64,000 nt of DNA from Acetobacter ascendens (GTDB lineage Bacteria > Pseudomonadota > Alphaproteobacteria > Acetobacterales > Acetobacteraceae). This document shows positions 39,747 through 48,711 of the stretch, piece by piece (the stretch's first letter is position 1; the number at the start of each line of letters is the position of its first letter). The position numbers were made by a program, and so were the translations under genes. The notes beneath the pieces were generated by a model. It saw only the letters and a list, made by a program, of their open reading frames with translations, was not told the DNA's origin and did no database searches. The stretch lies in contig NZ_CP015164.1 in assembly GCF_001766235.1 (NCBI RefSeq), positions 1,144,501 to 1,208,500 on the forward strand. Direction: 5' to 3'.

Positions 39747-42227
39747 ATGACAACACGTCGTAATTTTCTGAAATATGCGTTCCTTTCTGGAGCGGCTGGT
39801 TCGGCGGGGATGCTGCCTTCCGCCATTAGCCGAGCATTTGCTATTTCCCCGGATCTAGGAACGACATATCAGGATGCGGAACACATAGTTATTCTGATGC
39901 AGGAAAACCGTTCGTTCGATCATTTATATGGCACATTGCAAGGTGTTCGTGGGTTTAATGACCCACGCGCCATACGGCAGCCCAACGGCAACCCGGTATT
40001 TGTGCAATCCAGCACAGAAGGGCAAACCTATGTGCCTTGGCGCCTGAACATCCACGATACACGCATTACATGGATGGGTTCTATCCCCCACTCGCGCGAA
40101 AGTCAGGTTGATGCGTGGAACAACGGACACCATGATCGGTGGGTGGACGTTAAAAAGTCTCATTACAAGAAATACGAACATTACCCCATGACTATGGGAT
40201 ATTATACACGAGAAGACCTACCTTTTTATTACGCATTAGCAGATGCGTTTACTGTTTGTGACCAGAATTACTGTGGTGTAATGACGAGCACTTGCCCAAA
40301 CCGGCTTGTGTTCTGGACGGGTACTGTGCGTGATAAACAAAGCCCTGATTCCATGGTTTATATGCGCAACCCGGAAATTCTCAAATCTGGCCTGACATGG
40401 ACAACCTTTCCTGAAAGGTTGGAGCAAATTGGTGTTTCATGGAAAGTCTACCAAAACGAAACAGATCAGGTTGGCGGTCTGGACGAAAAAGAACGAGCAT
40501 GGCTTTCCAACTTTGCACTCAATATTCTAGAATGCTTTGAAAATTACAACACCTCTGCAAACCCCAGATTTCATGAATGGGTAGAAGAGCGCATAAACGC
40601 CTGCTCCAAGCATATTGAAAAGCTTCAGACAGAAGAAAGGCTTGTTTCAGAAAAACGTGAGGAACAATTGGCTGAAGCCAATGCCTTGTTAGCTACTTTA
40701 AAACGTCGCCGCGATACTGCTACAAAAACGGTGGAACAACTTACCCCGGCAGAACGGGGCCTGTTTGAACGGGCTTTTGTAACCAATAAAGCAGACAAAA
40801 ATTACAGAACACTTGAAACTCTGACATTTTCAGATGGCTCCAACACACGCCATATGGATGCACCTAAGGGAGATATTCTTTACCAATTCCGTAAGGATGT
40901 TCAGAACGGCAAACTCCCTACTGTTTCATGGCTAGCTGCGCCGGAACATTTTTCTGATCACCCAGCCTCACCTTGGTATGGTGCATGGTTTGTATCAGAA
41001 GTTATGGATATTCTTACTGAAAACCCGGAAATCTGGAAAAAAACCATTTTCATCATGACTTATGATGAAAATGACGGCTACTTTGACCATTGCTGCTCCT
41101 TCACTGCACCAGACCCTAAACGCCCGGAAACAGGCCAATCTTCCTCCAGCATTGGGCGTGATGGTCTGGAATATACTTACGCTAAAGATGAAGAAATTAT
41201 TGGCGTGCCACCATCATTGGCCCGTAGTGGCCCTATTGGCCTGGGCTTTCGGGTTCCTATGATTATTGCATCTCCCTGGAGCCGTGGGGGGTGGGTAAAT
41301 TCTCAACTGTTTGAGCATAGTTCTACTCTTCAGTTTCTGGAAAAGTTTATTGAAGGCAAGTTTGGAAAAAAAATCACTGAAACAAATATTTCTCCGTGGC
41401 GCCGCGCCATTAGTGGGGATCTAACATCCTGCTTCCGCCCTTATGATGGCACATCCCCGCAACTTCCGTTTATTGAGAGGGACAAACACTTAGAAATTAT
41501 TGAAGATGCACGCTACCGGCCTATGCCCAGTGGCTTTAAATCTCTTGAAGAAACAGAAATTATGCAACTGAAAAATAATCCTGCCCAGATACAGCATTAT
41601 GTAAAACAGGAACCGGGCACACGCCCAGCCTGCGCCCTACCCTATGAACTTTATTGCAATGGCGGCTTAAGCGCAGATGGGCAAACCATATCCTTGCATC
41701 TGCAAGCAGGCACCAAAGTGCATAAACATCTTTCATCTGGTGCACCTTTTAACGTTTACATTCACAACATGCCACAAGAAGGCGGTATGCGGTCCAGCAC
41801 CTACGCGGTAGCTGCTGGGGATAATATGACTGTAAATGTTGATAGTAGTTTATCTGAAAACAATATTTACGATGTATCTGTTCATGCTCCCAATGGTTTC
41901 TACCGAAAATTCACTGGCCGCCAGCATGGCGTAAAAGTTTTGGCAGAATGTAAATATATGCTCTCAGGTAAGGAAAGTATTCTTCTCTGCTTAAAAAACA
42001 TAGGCCATGACACGTTAGAAATTCACTGTAATGTGCCAGAGCATCCCTCTTTGCACGTTATACGCATTCCTGCTCAAGGCAGTGTAAAACAGGAAATATC
42101 TCTTGCTCACTCTAGTATGTGGTATGATTTAACGCTGACAACACCTAAGGAACCTGAGTTTTCTTATGTTTTTGCTGGCCATGCCGATAATGGGCACCAT
42201 AGTATTACAGACCCAGCAATGGCCTGA
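39747..42227 (+). CDS. Phosphocholine-specific phospholipase C, Tat-exported
   Basis: Secreted phospholipase C/acid phosphatase superfamily enzyme, 826 residues, cleaving phosphatidylcholine to diacylglycerol and phosphocholine. The N-terminus is a Tat signal (TTRRNFLKYAFLSGAAGS). The catalytic domain opens HIVILMQENRSFDHLYGTLQ and includes GVMTSTCPNRLVFWTG, WLAAPEHFSDHPAS and TYDENDGYFDHC with Asp/Glu/His metal ligands. The C-terminal part (from about residue 640) holds the two small domains typical of PLC of this type. A coiled-coil-like insert sits near residues 280-340. Last gene of the operon; a strong terminator follows. Confidence 0.92.
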   Translation: MTTRRNFLKYAFLSGAAGSAGMLPSAISRAFAISPDLGTTYQDAEHIVILMQENRSFDHLYGTLQGVRGFNDPRAIRQPNGNPVFVQSSTEGQTYVPWRLNIHDTRITWMGSIPHSRESQVDAWNNGHHDRWVDVKKSHYKKYEHYPMTMGYYTREDLPFYYALADAFTVCDQNYCGVMTSTCPNRLVFWTGTVRDKQSPDSMVYMRNPEILKSGLTWTTFPERLEQIGVSWKVYQNETDQVGGLDEKERAWLSNFALNILECFENYNTSANPRFHEWVEERINACSKHIEKLQTEERLVSEKREEQLAEANALLATLKRRRDTATKTVEQLTPAERGLFERAFVTNKADKNYRTLETLTFSDGSNTRHMDAPKGDILYQFRKDVQNGKLPTVSWLAAPEHFSDHPASPWYGAWFVSEVMDILTENPEIWKKTIFIMTYDENDGYFDHCCSFTAPDPKRPETGQSSSSIGRDGLEYTYAKDEEIIGVPPSLARSGPIGLGFRVPMIIASPWSRGGWVNSQLFEHSSTLQFLEKFIEGKFGKKITETNISPWRRAISGDLTSCFRPYDGTSPQLPFIERDKHLEIIEDARYRPMPSGFKSLEETEIMQLKNNPAQIQHYVKQEPGTRPACALPYELYCNGGLSADGQTISLHLQAGTKVHKHLSSGAPFNVYIHNMPQEGGMRSSTYAVAAGDNMTVNVDSSLSENNIYDVSVHAPNGFYRKFTGRQHGVKVLAECKYMLSGKESILLCLKNIGHDTLEIHCNVPEHPSLHVIRIPAQGSVKQEISLAHSSMWYDLTLTTPKEPEFSYVFAGHADNGHHSITDPAMA

Positions 42228-42270
42228 TAAAATAAGTATCGTTCATTATCTTATATAAAATAATATCTCT

Positions 42271-42310
42271 GGGCGTTTGCATATTCACTTATGCAAACGC
42301 CCTTAATTTT
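42271..42310 (+). terminator. Rho-independent terminator after phospholipase C
   Basis: Perfect 13-bp stem GGGCGTTTGCATA / TATGCAAACGCCC with a 6-base loop, then TTAATTTT. It closes the acid phosphatase-phospholipase operon. The following 190 bp to the TonB fragment are very AT-rich with no gene seen. Confidence 0.88.
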
Positions 42311-42499
42311 AGTGAAGATGCAAAAATAAGAATAACTTTATATGCATACAAAGCTACAAAATAATTACATATAATTGTTTATATTATATTACATATTAAA
42401 AATATAAATAACAAAACATTCACAACAAAACAAAACAATACCATTTAGAAACGGTCCTGTTCTCAATAACTGGTCTCTAATCCAATAAAAGGTCTTTCT

Positions 42500-43076
42500 A
42501 TGCCTTCCCACTTCCGAAAGTCTCTCGTATGCACGACGCTTGTCGGAATTGCCATTCCCTATACATGGGAAACAAATATTCCTACAGCCAAGGCAGAAAC
42601 TTCTACAGTAAAGGCATCTCAACACACAAAAGTAGCTTCACAAAAAAACACCGTTACACTTCCCTCCATGATGGGGGCTACTGCTCCAACAGACCAAGCC
42701 GCAGAAAAACTGGAAGTGCGTGGTGGGCGCCATCGTGCTGTAGGGGGCGGCCTTATGATTAAGGAAGACGCTCCTAAATCTCGCTCTACTGTTACAGCTG
42801 AATATATTGCAAAACAGGCTGCAGGCCTAAACCCCATGCAGCTTATTGAATCTTTGCCAGGTGTGAACACTACATCTACAGACCCGATGGGGCTTTCGGG
42901 TGGGCATATGAGCATGCGCGGCCTGACAGAAAACCAGATTGGTTTTGAGCTAGAAGGATTTCCTATTAACGATATCGGCAACTATGCTGTTTATCCGCAG
43001 GAAATTGTTGATCCGGAAAACCTAAGAACCATCAATGTAGAACAGGGTTCTGCAGATCTGGATAGCCCTCACCTTA
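42500..43076 (+). pseudogene. TonB-dependent receptor, 5' fragment only
   Basis: About 192 codons of an outer-membrane receptor: an N-terminal signal-like region, then a plug domain with GGGLMIKEDAPKSRSTVTAE, LIESLPGVNTTSTDPMG, MSMRGLTENQIGFELEGFPI and NVEQGSADLDSPH. The beta-barrel is missing because the reading frame runs into the IS at 43077. The plug is clearly related to, but not the same as, that of the receptor at 48712. No barrel remnant was found in the window. Confidence 0.88.
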
Positions 43077-43981
43077 GAGCCCTTTTGGAAATTCACGGAT
43101 GAGCGTTTCGGCGTAGCATGAGGCTTCCCATGGCGATGTGGATCATGGCCTCTGCGACGTCGATCCGCTGTTCGTAGTCCTTCACAAGGCGACGCCAGCG
43201 GATCATCCAACCGAAGGTCCGTTCCACAACCCACCGACGCGGCAGGATTTCAAACCCTTTTGCTGTCTCTGACCGCCGGATGATCTCGACTGTGAAGTCG
43301 AGAAAAGTGGCCTTATCCATCAACTGGAGGCGGTCATAGGCTCCATCGGCAAACAGGTGCTTCACCCAAGGCCAGCGTTTACGAATGGCATCAAGGATCA
43401 TCTGTCCTCCTGCACTGTCCGAAATATCGGCTGTTGTCAGCTGGACCAGGAGAAGGCGGCCATCCGTATCAACTGCGATGTGACGTTTCCGACCGACGAT
43501 CTTCTTGCCTGCGTCATAACCACGTGTCTTTGCGTGGGGTGCCTTGATACTCTGGCTATCAATGACACCACCCGATGGACTGGTTTCGCGTCCTGTCGCT
43601 TCACGATCGAGCATCAGACAGACATCATGAATGGTCTGGAACAGGAAACGGCGCATCAGCCTGCGGAACCACCAGTAAACCGTTTGCCATGGGCCAAAAT
43701 GAACCGGAAGCATCTCCCAACCGCAGCCTGAGCGCACGAGATAGCGCAGAGCATTGATGATCTCACGGAAATCGGTTGTCCGTTTCCGACCACGCCGGTT
43801 CGCAGGGGGCATCAGAGGCGCTATGCGCTCCCATTCCTCATCTGTCAGATCAGACGGATAGCGTTTCGTCTTGCGTGTAATTCCGGCCATGCGGCCTCGT
43901 TGTGCTGGCGTCCACATCCTGCCTTTGAATCACGCTCAAAACTTCTTGAAAACCTATCATAGCGAATTTCCAAAAGGGCTC
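43077..43981 (-). mobile_element. IS5-family element, IS1031-type (905 bp)
   Basis: Ends are perfect 18-bp inverted repeats GAGCCCTTTTGGAAATTC (43077-43094) and its complement (43964-43981). Each end is flanked by TTA (43074-43076 and 43982-43984), the TNA-type 3-bp target expected for this group. One transposase gene runs leftward. The element separates two genes that are both truncated at its ends. Confidence 0.92.
43093..43890 (-). CDS. IS5-family DDE transposase (IS1031 type)
   Basis: Single-frame transposase of about 265 residues starting MAGITRKTKRYPSDLTDEEW; an in-frame ATG at 43917 would add nine residues. It has GCGWEMLPVHFGPWQTVYWW, then DDE-type blocks VIDSQSIKAPHAKTRG, GRKRHIAVDTDGRLL, FADGAYDR and the C-terminal RRWVVERTFGWMIRWRRL with the glutamate. 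It appears intact, so the element may still be mobile. Confidence 0.93.
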   Translation of the reverse strand: MAGITRKTKRYPSDLTDEEWERIAPLMPPANRRGRKRTTDFREIINALRYLVRSGCGWEMLPVHFGPWQTVYWWFRRLMRRFLFQTIHDVCLMLDREATGRETSPSGGVIDSQSIKAPHAKTRGYDAGKKIVGRKRHIAVDTDGRLLLVQLTTADISDSAGGQMILDAIRKRWPWVKHLFADGAYDRLQLMDKATFLDFTVEIIRRSETAKGFEILPRRWVVERTFGWMIRWRRLVKDYEQRIDVAEAMIHIAMGSLMLRRNAHP

Positions 43982-45390
43982 TTATATGCTTCCGTTACCT
44001 GCGCATGCATGGCCGGAGAAAGGGATTGAATAGCCACCATCCCTTTTTCCAGAAATGCAGAAATATCAACCTTGTCCGCCAAGGCTTGTAGCCGATGTTG
44101 CAGCGTAAGCGCCATCACCCCTCCAGATAACGCCACTCCCAAAGATCCACCCAATGAACGGATAAAGGACATCATAGCCGTGGCAATGCCCAACGCATTA
44201 CTCGGTACCGAGTTCTGAATAATAACAGTGGCATTAGGCATACCAATACCCATGCCTACCCCCAGACAGCCAAGGCTGATGAGAAAGAACAAGGGTGGTG
44301 CACCATGATGCGCACAATATGCAATGAGACTGAGTGCTGAAAACTCAATACCCACACCTATCGCAAGCAAAAGCTCGTAACGCTGCGTTTTGGAGGAAAC
44401 AAACCCACCTAATATAGAACTGACAAGCATAGTGCCGACTTGCGGCAGCATCATCAGGCCAGAGGTTGCCGGCGACTGCCCCAAAACAAGCTGATAGTAT
44501 AACGGCAGAAAAACCAATGATCCCATCATGGCGAAGGACATAATACCCGTTGCCGCAACACAAACGGAAAAATTGGCAATGCGCAACAACCCAAGATTTA
44601 CAAGCGGTTCTGGGGCCTGCCTCTCCTGCCGGATAAACAGACAAAAAACAGCAAGGCTCAAACCAAATAGCAAGACGGTTAACGGAGCTGTCCAGGCCAG
44701 AGATGTGCCCACTGAATTAAACAGAAGCAGAAAGCCTGCTGTTGCAATACTCAGCAATCCAGCGCCCAGATAATCAATCTGAGGTTTTGCTTCAGACTGC
44801 CCCGCAGGCAGGCTGAACATAATTAACGCAAAAGCCAGCAACCCAATGGGCAAGTTAACAAGAAATACCCACCGCCACGAAAGCGCGCTTGTTAGCACGC
44901 CGCCTAAAAATGGCCCCGTAACACTGCTTACAGCAAATGCACCGGTAAAAAGCCCTTGGTAACGGCCGCGTTGCTGTGGCGTTACCATATCACCAATAAC
45001 TGTTTGCGACAGGGTCATCAGTCCACCTGCCCCAACACCCTGCAAGCCTCTGAACAAAATAAGCTGCCACATATTCTGCGCGATACCGCACAGAAGCGAT
45101 GCAAACAGAAAAGCCCCAATGCTAAATGCCAGCAATGGACGCCTACCAAACATATCAGACAGCTTGCCATACATTGGCGTTGCAATAGTGGAGGTTAACA
45201 TAAACGCCGTAACCACCCACGACATATGCGCCAAGCCGCCAAGATCACTAACAATGGTAGGCAGAGCCGTTGAAACAATGCTCTGATCAAGCGCCCCCAT
45301 AATCATGGTCATGATAAGACCGATGAACACAAGAATACGCGTGGTTGGAGGATAGGCAGATGAGGTTGCCGCCGCAGAGGATGACTGCAC
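43957..45390 (-). pseudogene. MFS multidrug exporter (DHA2-like), C-terminus removed by the IS
   Basis: Drug:H+ antiporter of the 14-helix type. The GTG at 45390 with AGGA upstream gives about 477 residues. It has MGALDQSIVSTALPTIVSDL (motif for DHA2), GKLSDMFGRRPLLAFSIGAF and GALMTL-type loops, plus LGVGMGIGMPNATVIIQNSV. The host coding ends at 43985 after VTEAY; the last residues, KSPFGNSL, are read from the IS terminus. The final transmembrane helix of the family is therefore lost, so function is doubtful. It lies 102 bp beyond the SIP gene on the same strand and may have belonged to that operon. Confidence 0.82.
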
Positions 45391-46004
45391 GTAAAGTTCC
45401 TGTACTATCAAAACAGATCATAAGTGGGGTAACAGGTATTATGAGCAGCCAGCGATGTAAAACCTGTTCAAGCCTTATGCCTTGACCTTACCTTACATAC
45501 CCACATCTTTAACGGATACATCTGCTTGCCCTTCAACCCAATAACCAGATGCCTTAACCCATTGTGCGGCAATCCCGCGTTTTTCAAGTAGATATTGGCG
45601 CACTGTTTTTGCAACGCGAGCTTCTGCTCCAATCCAGATGAATGTGCGCTCTGGGATATCCAGATCGGACAGAACAGACACAATACTTTGTGCATCATTC
45701 GCTTTGTCCAGAGGACGATGCACCCAATAGGCTGTATGCCGCGCAGATGTTTTAAACATCTGCTCGTCTTCTTGCCCCGACACAGCAACAAGTGTTGTCA
45801 CATGGCTTGGGGCGGAAAGCTCTTCAACCCTGCGACCAATGGCTGGCAAGGCTGTTTCATCCCCAATCAGTAACCAATGTGCAATATTGCCCGAAATAAC
45901 CTGAGAACCTTTTGGACCACCAATGTCTAAGTGATCACCAACCTTTGCCGCTCGCGCCCATGCCGCAGCAGGGCCGCCTTTATGATCCACAAAATCCAGT
46001 ACTA

Positions 46005-46868
46005 CGGCGTGTCGTCAGTTAAGCAGGATGATGATTGAGGCGAACTGCACGGCTGCGAGGAAGGTCGATTTCAGTTTATCGTAGCGGGTTGCGATAGCGC
46101 GAAACTGCTTGAGTTTATTGAAGAACCTCTCAACAAGGTTCCGTTCGCGGTAGAGAGAAAAATCGGTTTTCCGTCGTGTCGTTCTGTTGCGTTTTGGCGG
46201 GATGACCGGGGTAATCCCGCGCTGTATCAGCCGATCGATCAACCTGTCCGCGTCATACGCCTTGTCCGCAAGGAAAGCATCCGGTTCGATGTTTTCCAGA
46301 AGTGGTTCTGCCTGGGTGATATCGGCATCCTGTCCCGGTGTGATGCCGAGTTCCACTGGATTGCCCAGAGCGTCGCAGATGGCATGGATCTTTGTAGTTA
46401 GCCCGCCTCGTGATCGTCCGATGGCCTGATCCGTGCCCCTTTTTTGAGAGCTCCGGCACTATGCTGATGCGCTCGGACAATTGTGCTGTCGATCATCATG
46501 TATTCGTTGTCGTAATCAGCGGCCAGATAACGAAATATCCGTTCGATGACGCCGCTTTCACACCAGCGGCGCAGACGCCGGTGCACGTTTTTCCAGTCAC
46601 CGAAACGGGCAGGAAGGTCGCGCCATGGAATACCCGCGCGATAGCGATACAGCACCGCCTCCACGAACAGACGGTTGTTCACCGCAGTGCCGCCGACATA
46701 GCCTTCTCGACCAGGAAGAAGATCCTTTATCCGCTCCCACTGGTCATCGCGTAAACTATAGCGCCGCATCTGTCTGTCTCCCCAAAAAAACGGGAAAACA
46801 GTCAGCACACGCAGACACAAAGTACAACCCTCACGTGCCACTCTCAGGGCTTAACTGACGACACGCCG
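46005..46868 (-). mobile_element. IS5-family element with TA duplication, copy 1 (864 bp)
   Basis: Terminal inverted repeats CGGCGTGTCGTCAGTTAAG and complement, each flanked by TA (46003-46004, 46869-46870), as in the IS427 group. It is inserted in the siderophore-interacting protein gene. The copy at 58208-59071 has the same length, encodes the same proteins, and lies in the opposite orientation. Confidence 0.92.
46015..46769 (-). CDS. IS5-family transposase, two frames joined by -1 frameshift (copy 1)
   Basis: Frame 1 starts MRRYSLRDDQWERIKDLLPG (GGGAGA upstream) and ends at 46398; it includes AVLYRYRAGIPWRDLPARFG and MIDSTIVRAHQHS. Frame 2 ends at 46015 with VELGITPGQDADIT, FLADKAYDADRL and RNLVERFFNKLKQFRAIATR. 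The slippery AAAAAAG in the Ala-Leu-Lys-Lys region allows a -1 shift, after which the reading gives GTDQAIGRSRGGLTTKIHA, the conserved DDE linker. The full product is about 250 residues. Confidence 0.88.
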
Positions 46869-47167
46869 TAGTGTGCCTGCTTCTGAATCATATTTGCGCG
46901 GTGTATAATCCCGACGGACAGGTGCACCATCCAAACCAGGAATGAATATTTTGATATGATCATCTGGAGAAGCGCTGACAAAACCGGCTAAATTCGGCCC
47001 CGCAAGGGTTACCCTGATCATATGCGGTGTAAGCCGCTCCACTTCCACAACCTCTAAAGAGCGGCGGTGCAACTCATGCCGCACGCGCTGGATTTCTGGC
47101 GCATTGGAAGCATCAGAAAAGGCATTCTGAGGTATCATTCTATTTTATCCTGTTGCTTGCCTGGGGT

Positions 47168-47785
47168 TTATTCTGTTTCTAAACGGCTGACTTCTATGCC
47201 CGTCCCAACAGGCAGCAAAACACTCGCAATATCGGGCAATGCGCGTATGGCCTGCCCATAGCGTTTTACATCTTCTGTGCCGGGGCGGATCATATTATCC
47301 GCCACAATAATTGCACCGGGTTTAAGGCGTGGATAAAACGCCTTTAGGCAAGGTACATAAAGATCTTTCCAGAGATCAACAAAAACAAAATCTACTTTTT
47401 CGTTTAACTCATCAATCATCTGCACAGCATCACCTACGCGGAAATCTATCCAATCCGCCACGCCTGCCTGCTGTGCCATGTGTTGAGCATAAGCAGATTT
47501 ATAATCATGCAGTTCCATCGTAATGAGCTTGCCGCCGGCTGCACGCGCGGCTTCAGCAAGCCAGATACCAGAATACCCAAAGGATGTGCCAAGTTCCAGA
47601 ATAGTTGGGCTTTTGAGGCTCTTGGCCAGAATATTCAGCAATTGCCCTGTTTCCGGGCCGATGGAGCGCATGCGCTGGTCATGCCCTCCATCACGCCCGC
47701 CGGGTGCTTCCACACGCGGCTGGCTACGTTCTTGCTGCATACGTTCATGATAGAGGTTAAGAACTGTCTGAATTTTATCATCCAT
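47168..47785 (-). CDS. Class I SAM-dependent O-methyltransferase (family 3-like)
   Basis: A 205-residue cytoplasmic methyltransferase resembling catechol/caffeoyl-CoA-type O-methyltransferases. It shows SAM-binding ILELGTSFGYSGIWLAEAA, ITMELHDYKSAYAQHM, FRVGDAVQMIDEL, FVFVDLWKDLYVPCLKA and GAIIVADNMIRPG with likely metal-binding Asp residues. It lies 36 bp after the padR-like gene and 29 bp before the SIP gene, so it is probably co-transcribed with both. The substrate is unknown; a catechol-like or iron-chelating compound is a guess from context. Confidence 0.87.
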   Translation of the reverse strand: MDDKIQTVLNLYHERMQQERSQPRVEAPGGRDGGHDQRMRSIGPETGQLLNILAKSLKSPTILELGTSFGYSGIWLAEAARAAGGKLITMELHDYKSAYAQHMAQQAGVADWIDFRVGDAVQMIDELNEKVDFVFVDLWKDLYVPCLKAFYPRLKPGAIIVADNMIRPGTEDVKRYGQAIRALPDIASVLLPVGTGIEVSRLETE

Positions 47786-47821
47786 GATTATCTTTCCTCT
47801 TATTCTTTACAACTTACAGCT

Positions 47822-48412
47822 TTAAACCTGTCCAACACCGCGTGCTGCTTCATCCAGCAGTGCTGCAATTTTTTCTTCTGCTGCCGGATCAAACCCACCG
47901 TGACGTAGCCGAAGGCGTAAGGCCATTTTCAGGTTTTCCATGGCGCGCATGACAGGCATGGGAATATTTTTACGCCCTCCCCTTCCTTCTGGTTCCGCTG
48001 CTGCTGCACGAGAGAGAATTTCCTCCAACCCTGCCTGATTGGCAGACAAGAATGCCTCACCTTCTGGTGTTACCTGGTAGTTTTTACGGCTTTCGCCTTC
48101 AGTCGGACGGATATATCCTGCTTCTTCCAGCCAAGTGAGTGTTGGATAAATAACACCGGGGCTTGGGGTATAACTTCCCCCAAATTTTTCTTCGATATCC
48201 TTGATAAGTTCATAACCGTAAGTCGGTTTTTCCGAAATCAGTTTCAGAACCAACAGGCGGATTTCACCATAATCAAAAAGCCTGCTGCGACCACCACGTC
48301 GGCCACCACCCCGACCATGTTGGTGACGATGTTTCCCTCCAGAACCTGTTGTTCCTTCAGGGGAGAAAACCTGGCGGTTACGACCGCCTGCATGTTTATG
48401 TCTGTGTTTCAT
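47822..48412 (-). CDS. PadR-family regulator with His-rich N-terminus (YqjI-like)
   Basis: A 196-residue transcription factor. Residues 1-40 are His/Arg/Gly-rich (MKHRHKHAGGRNR and KHRHQHGRGGGRRGG), like the metal-binding tail of E. coli YqjI, a nickel-responsive repressor of the ferric reductase gene yqjH. The winged-helix domain shows LLVLKLISEKPTYGYELIKD and SPGVIYPTLTWLEEAGYI. A long C-terminal helix would dimerise. Its operon contains a YqjH-type reductase, which supports the assignment. Autoregulation is suggested by palindromes in its own promoter. Metal binding is inferred. Confidence 0.88.
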   Translation of the reverse strand: MKHRHKHAGGRNRQVFSPEGTTGSGGKHRHQHGRGGGRRGGRSRLFDYGEIRLLVLKLISEKPTYGYELIKDIEEKFGGSYTPSPGVIYPTLTWLEEAGYIRPTEGESRKNYQVTPEGEAFLSANQAGLEEILSRAAAAEPEGRGGRKNIPMPVMRAMENLKMALRLRLRHGGFDPAAEEKIAALLDEAARGVGQV

Positions 48413-48418
48413 AATTCC

Positions 48419-48464
48419 GATATAGATCCCGATATATCGTACGTCAAGATATATCTAGATATAT
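48419..48464 (-). promoter_or_regulatory. padR operon promoter with overlapping palindromic operators
   Basis: On the reverse strand, TTGACG (48442-48447) and TATATC (48419-48424) are separated by exactly 17 bp, a good sigma-70 promoter ending just before the padR-like ATG at 48412. CGATATATCG (48430-48439) sits in the spacer; the 16-bp perfect palindrome ATATATCTAGATATAT (48449-48464) abuts the -35. Their centres are 22 bp apart, about two helical turns. These are likely sites of the PadR dimer. The very short leader (the ATG is only 7 bp from the -10) implies a nearly leaderless mRNA. Confidence 0.68.
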
Positions 48465-48711
48465 TTCTTAGAACCTCTCCTTGCTCCCGCCCCATTTACA
48501 GAAGCAACCCGCACGCGTGCACCAGCACACAAATACGGCAAAACATAAGCAGGCAATATTTTGCCATATACGTAGAATCCCCATTTTCCATACATTTTGT
48601 GAATATTTTATGAATACTCTGTGTAATATAAATGAATTTTTACAATAGATATCAAACATACAAGAAAAGTCAGATAGGTTGCGGCGCCTTATGGGGAGAT
48701 GAGACACCGCA

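Larger units (their letters stand above)
45493..47138 (-). pseudogene. Siderophore-interacting protein / ferric reductase (YqjH-like), split by an IS
   Basis: FAD-dependent reductase that releases iron from ferric siderophores. The 5' part (46870-47138) holds the FAD motif RRDYTPRKYD and the N-terminal barrel; the 3' part (45493-46004) holds GPAAAWARAAKVGD, LLIGDETALPAIGRR and the family's FIWIGAEARVAKTVRQYL. Joining them across one copy of TA restores DSEAGTLVLDFVDHK in frame, giving about 259 residues. The IS at 46005-46868 is the only lesion. It is the third gene of a PadR / O-methyltransferase / SIP operon. Confidence 0.92.
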
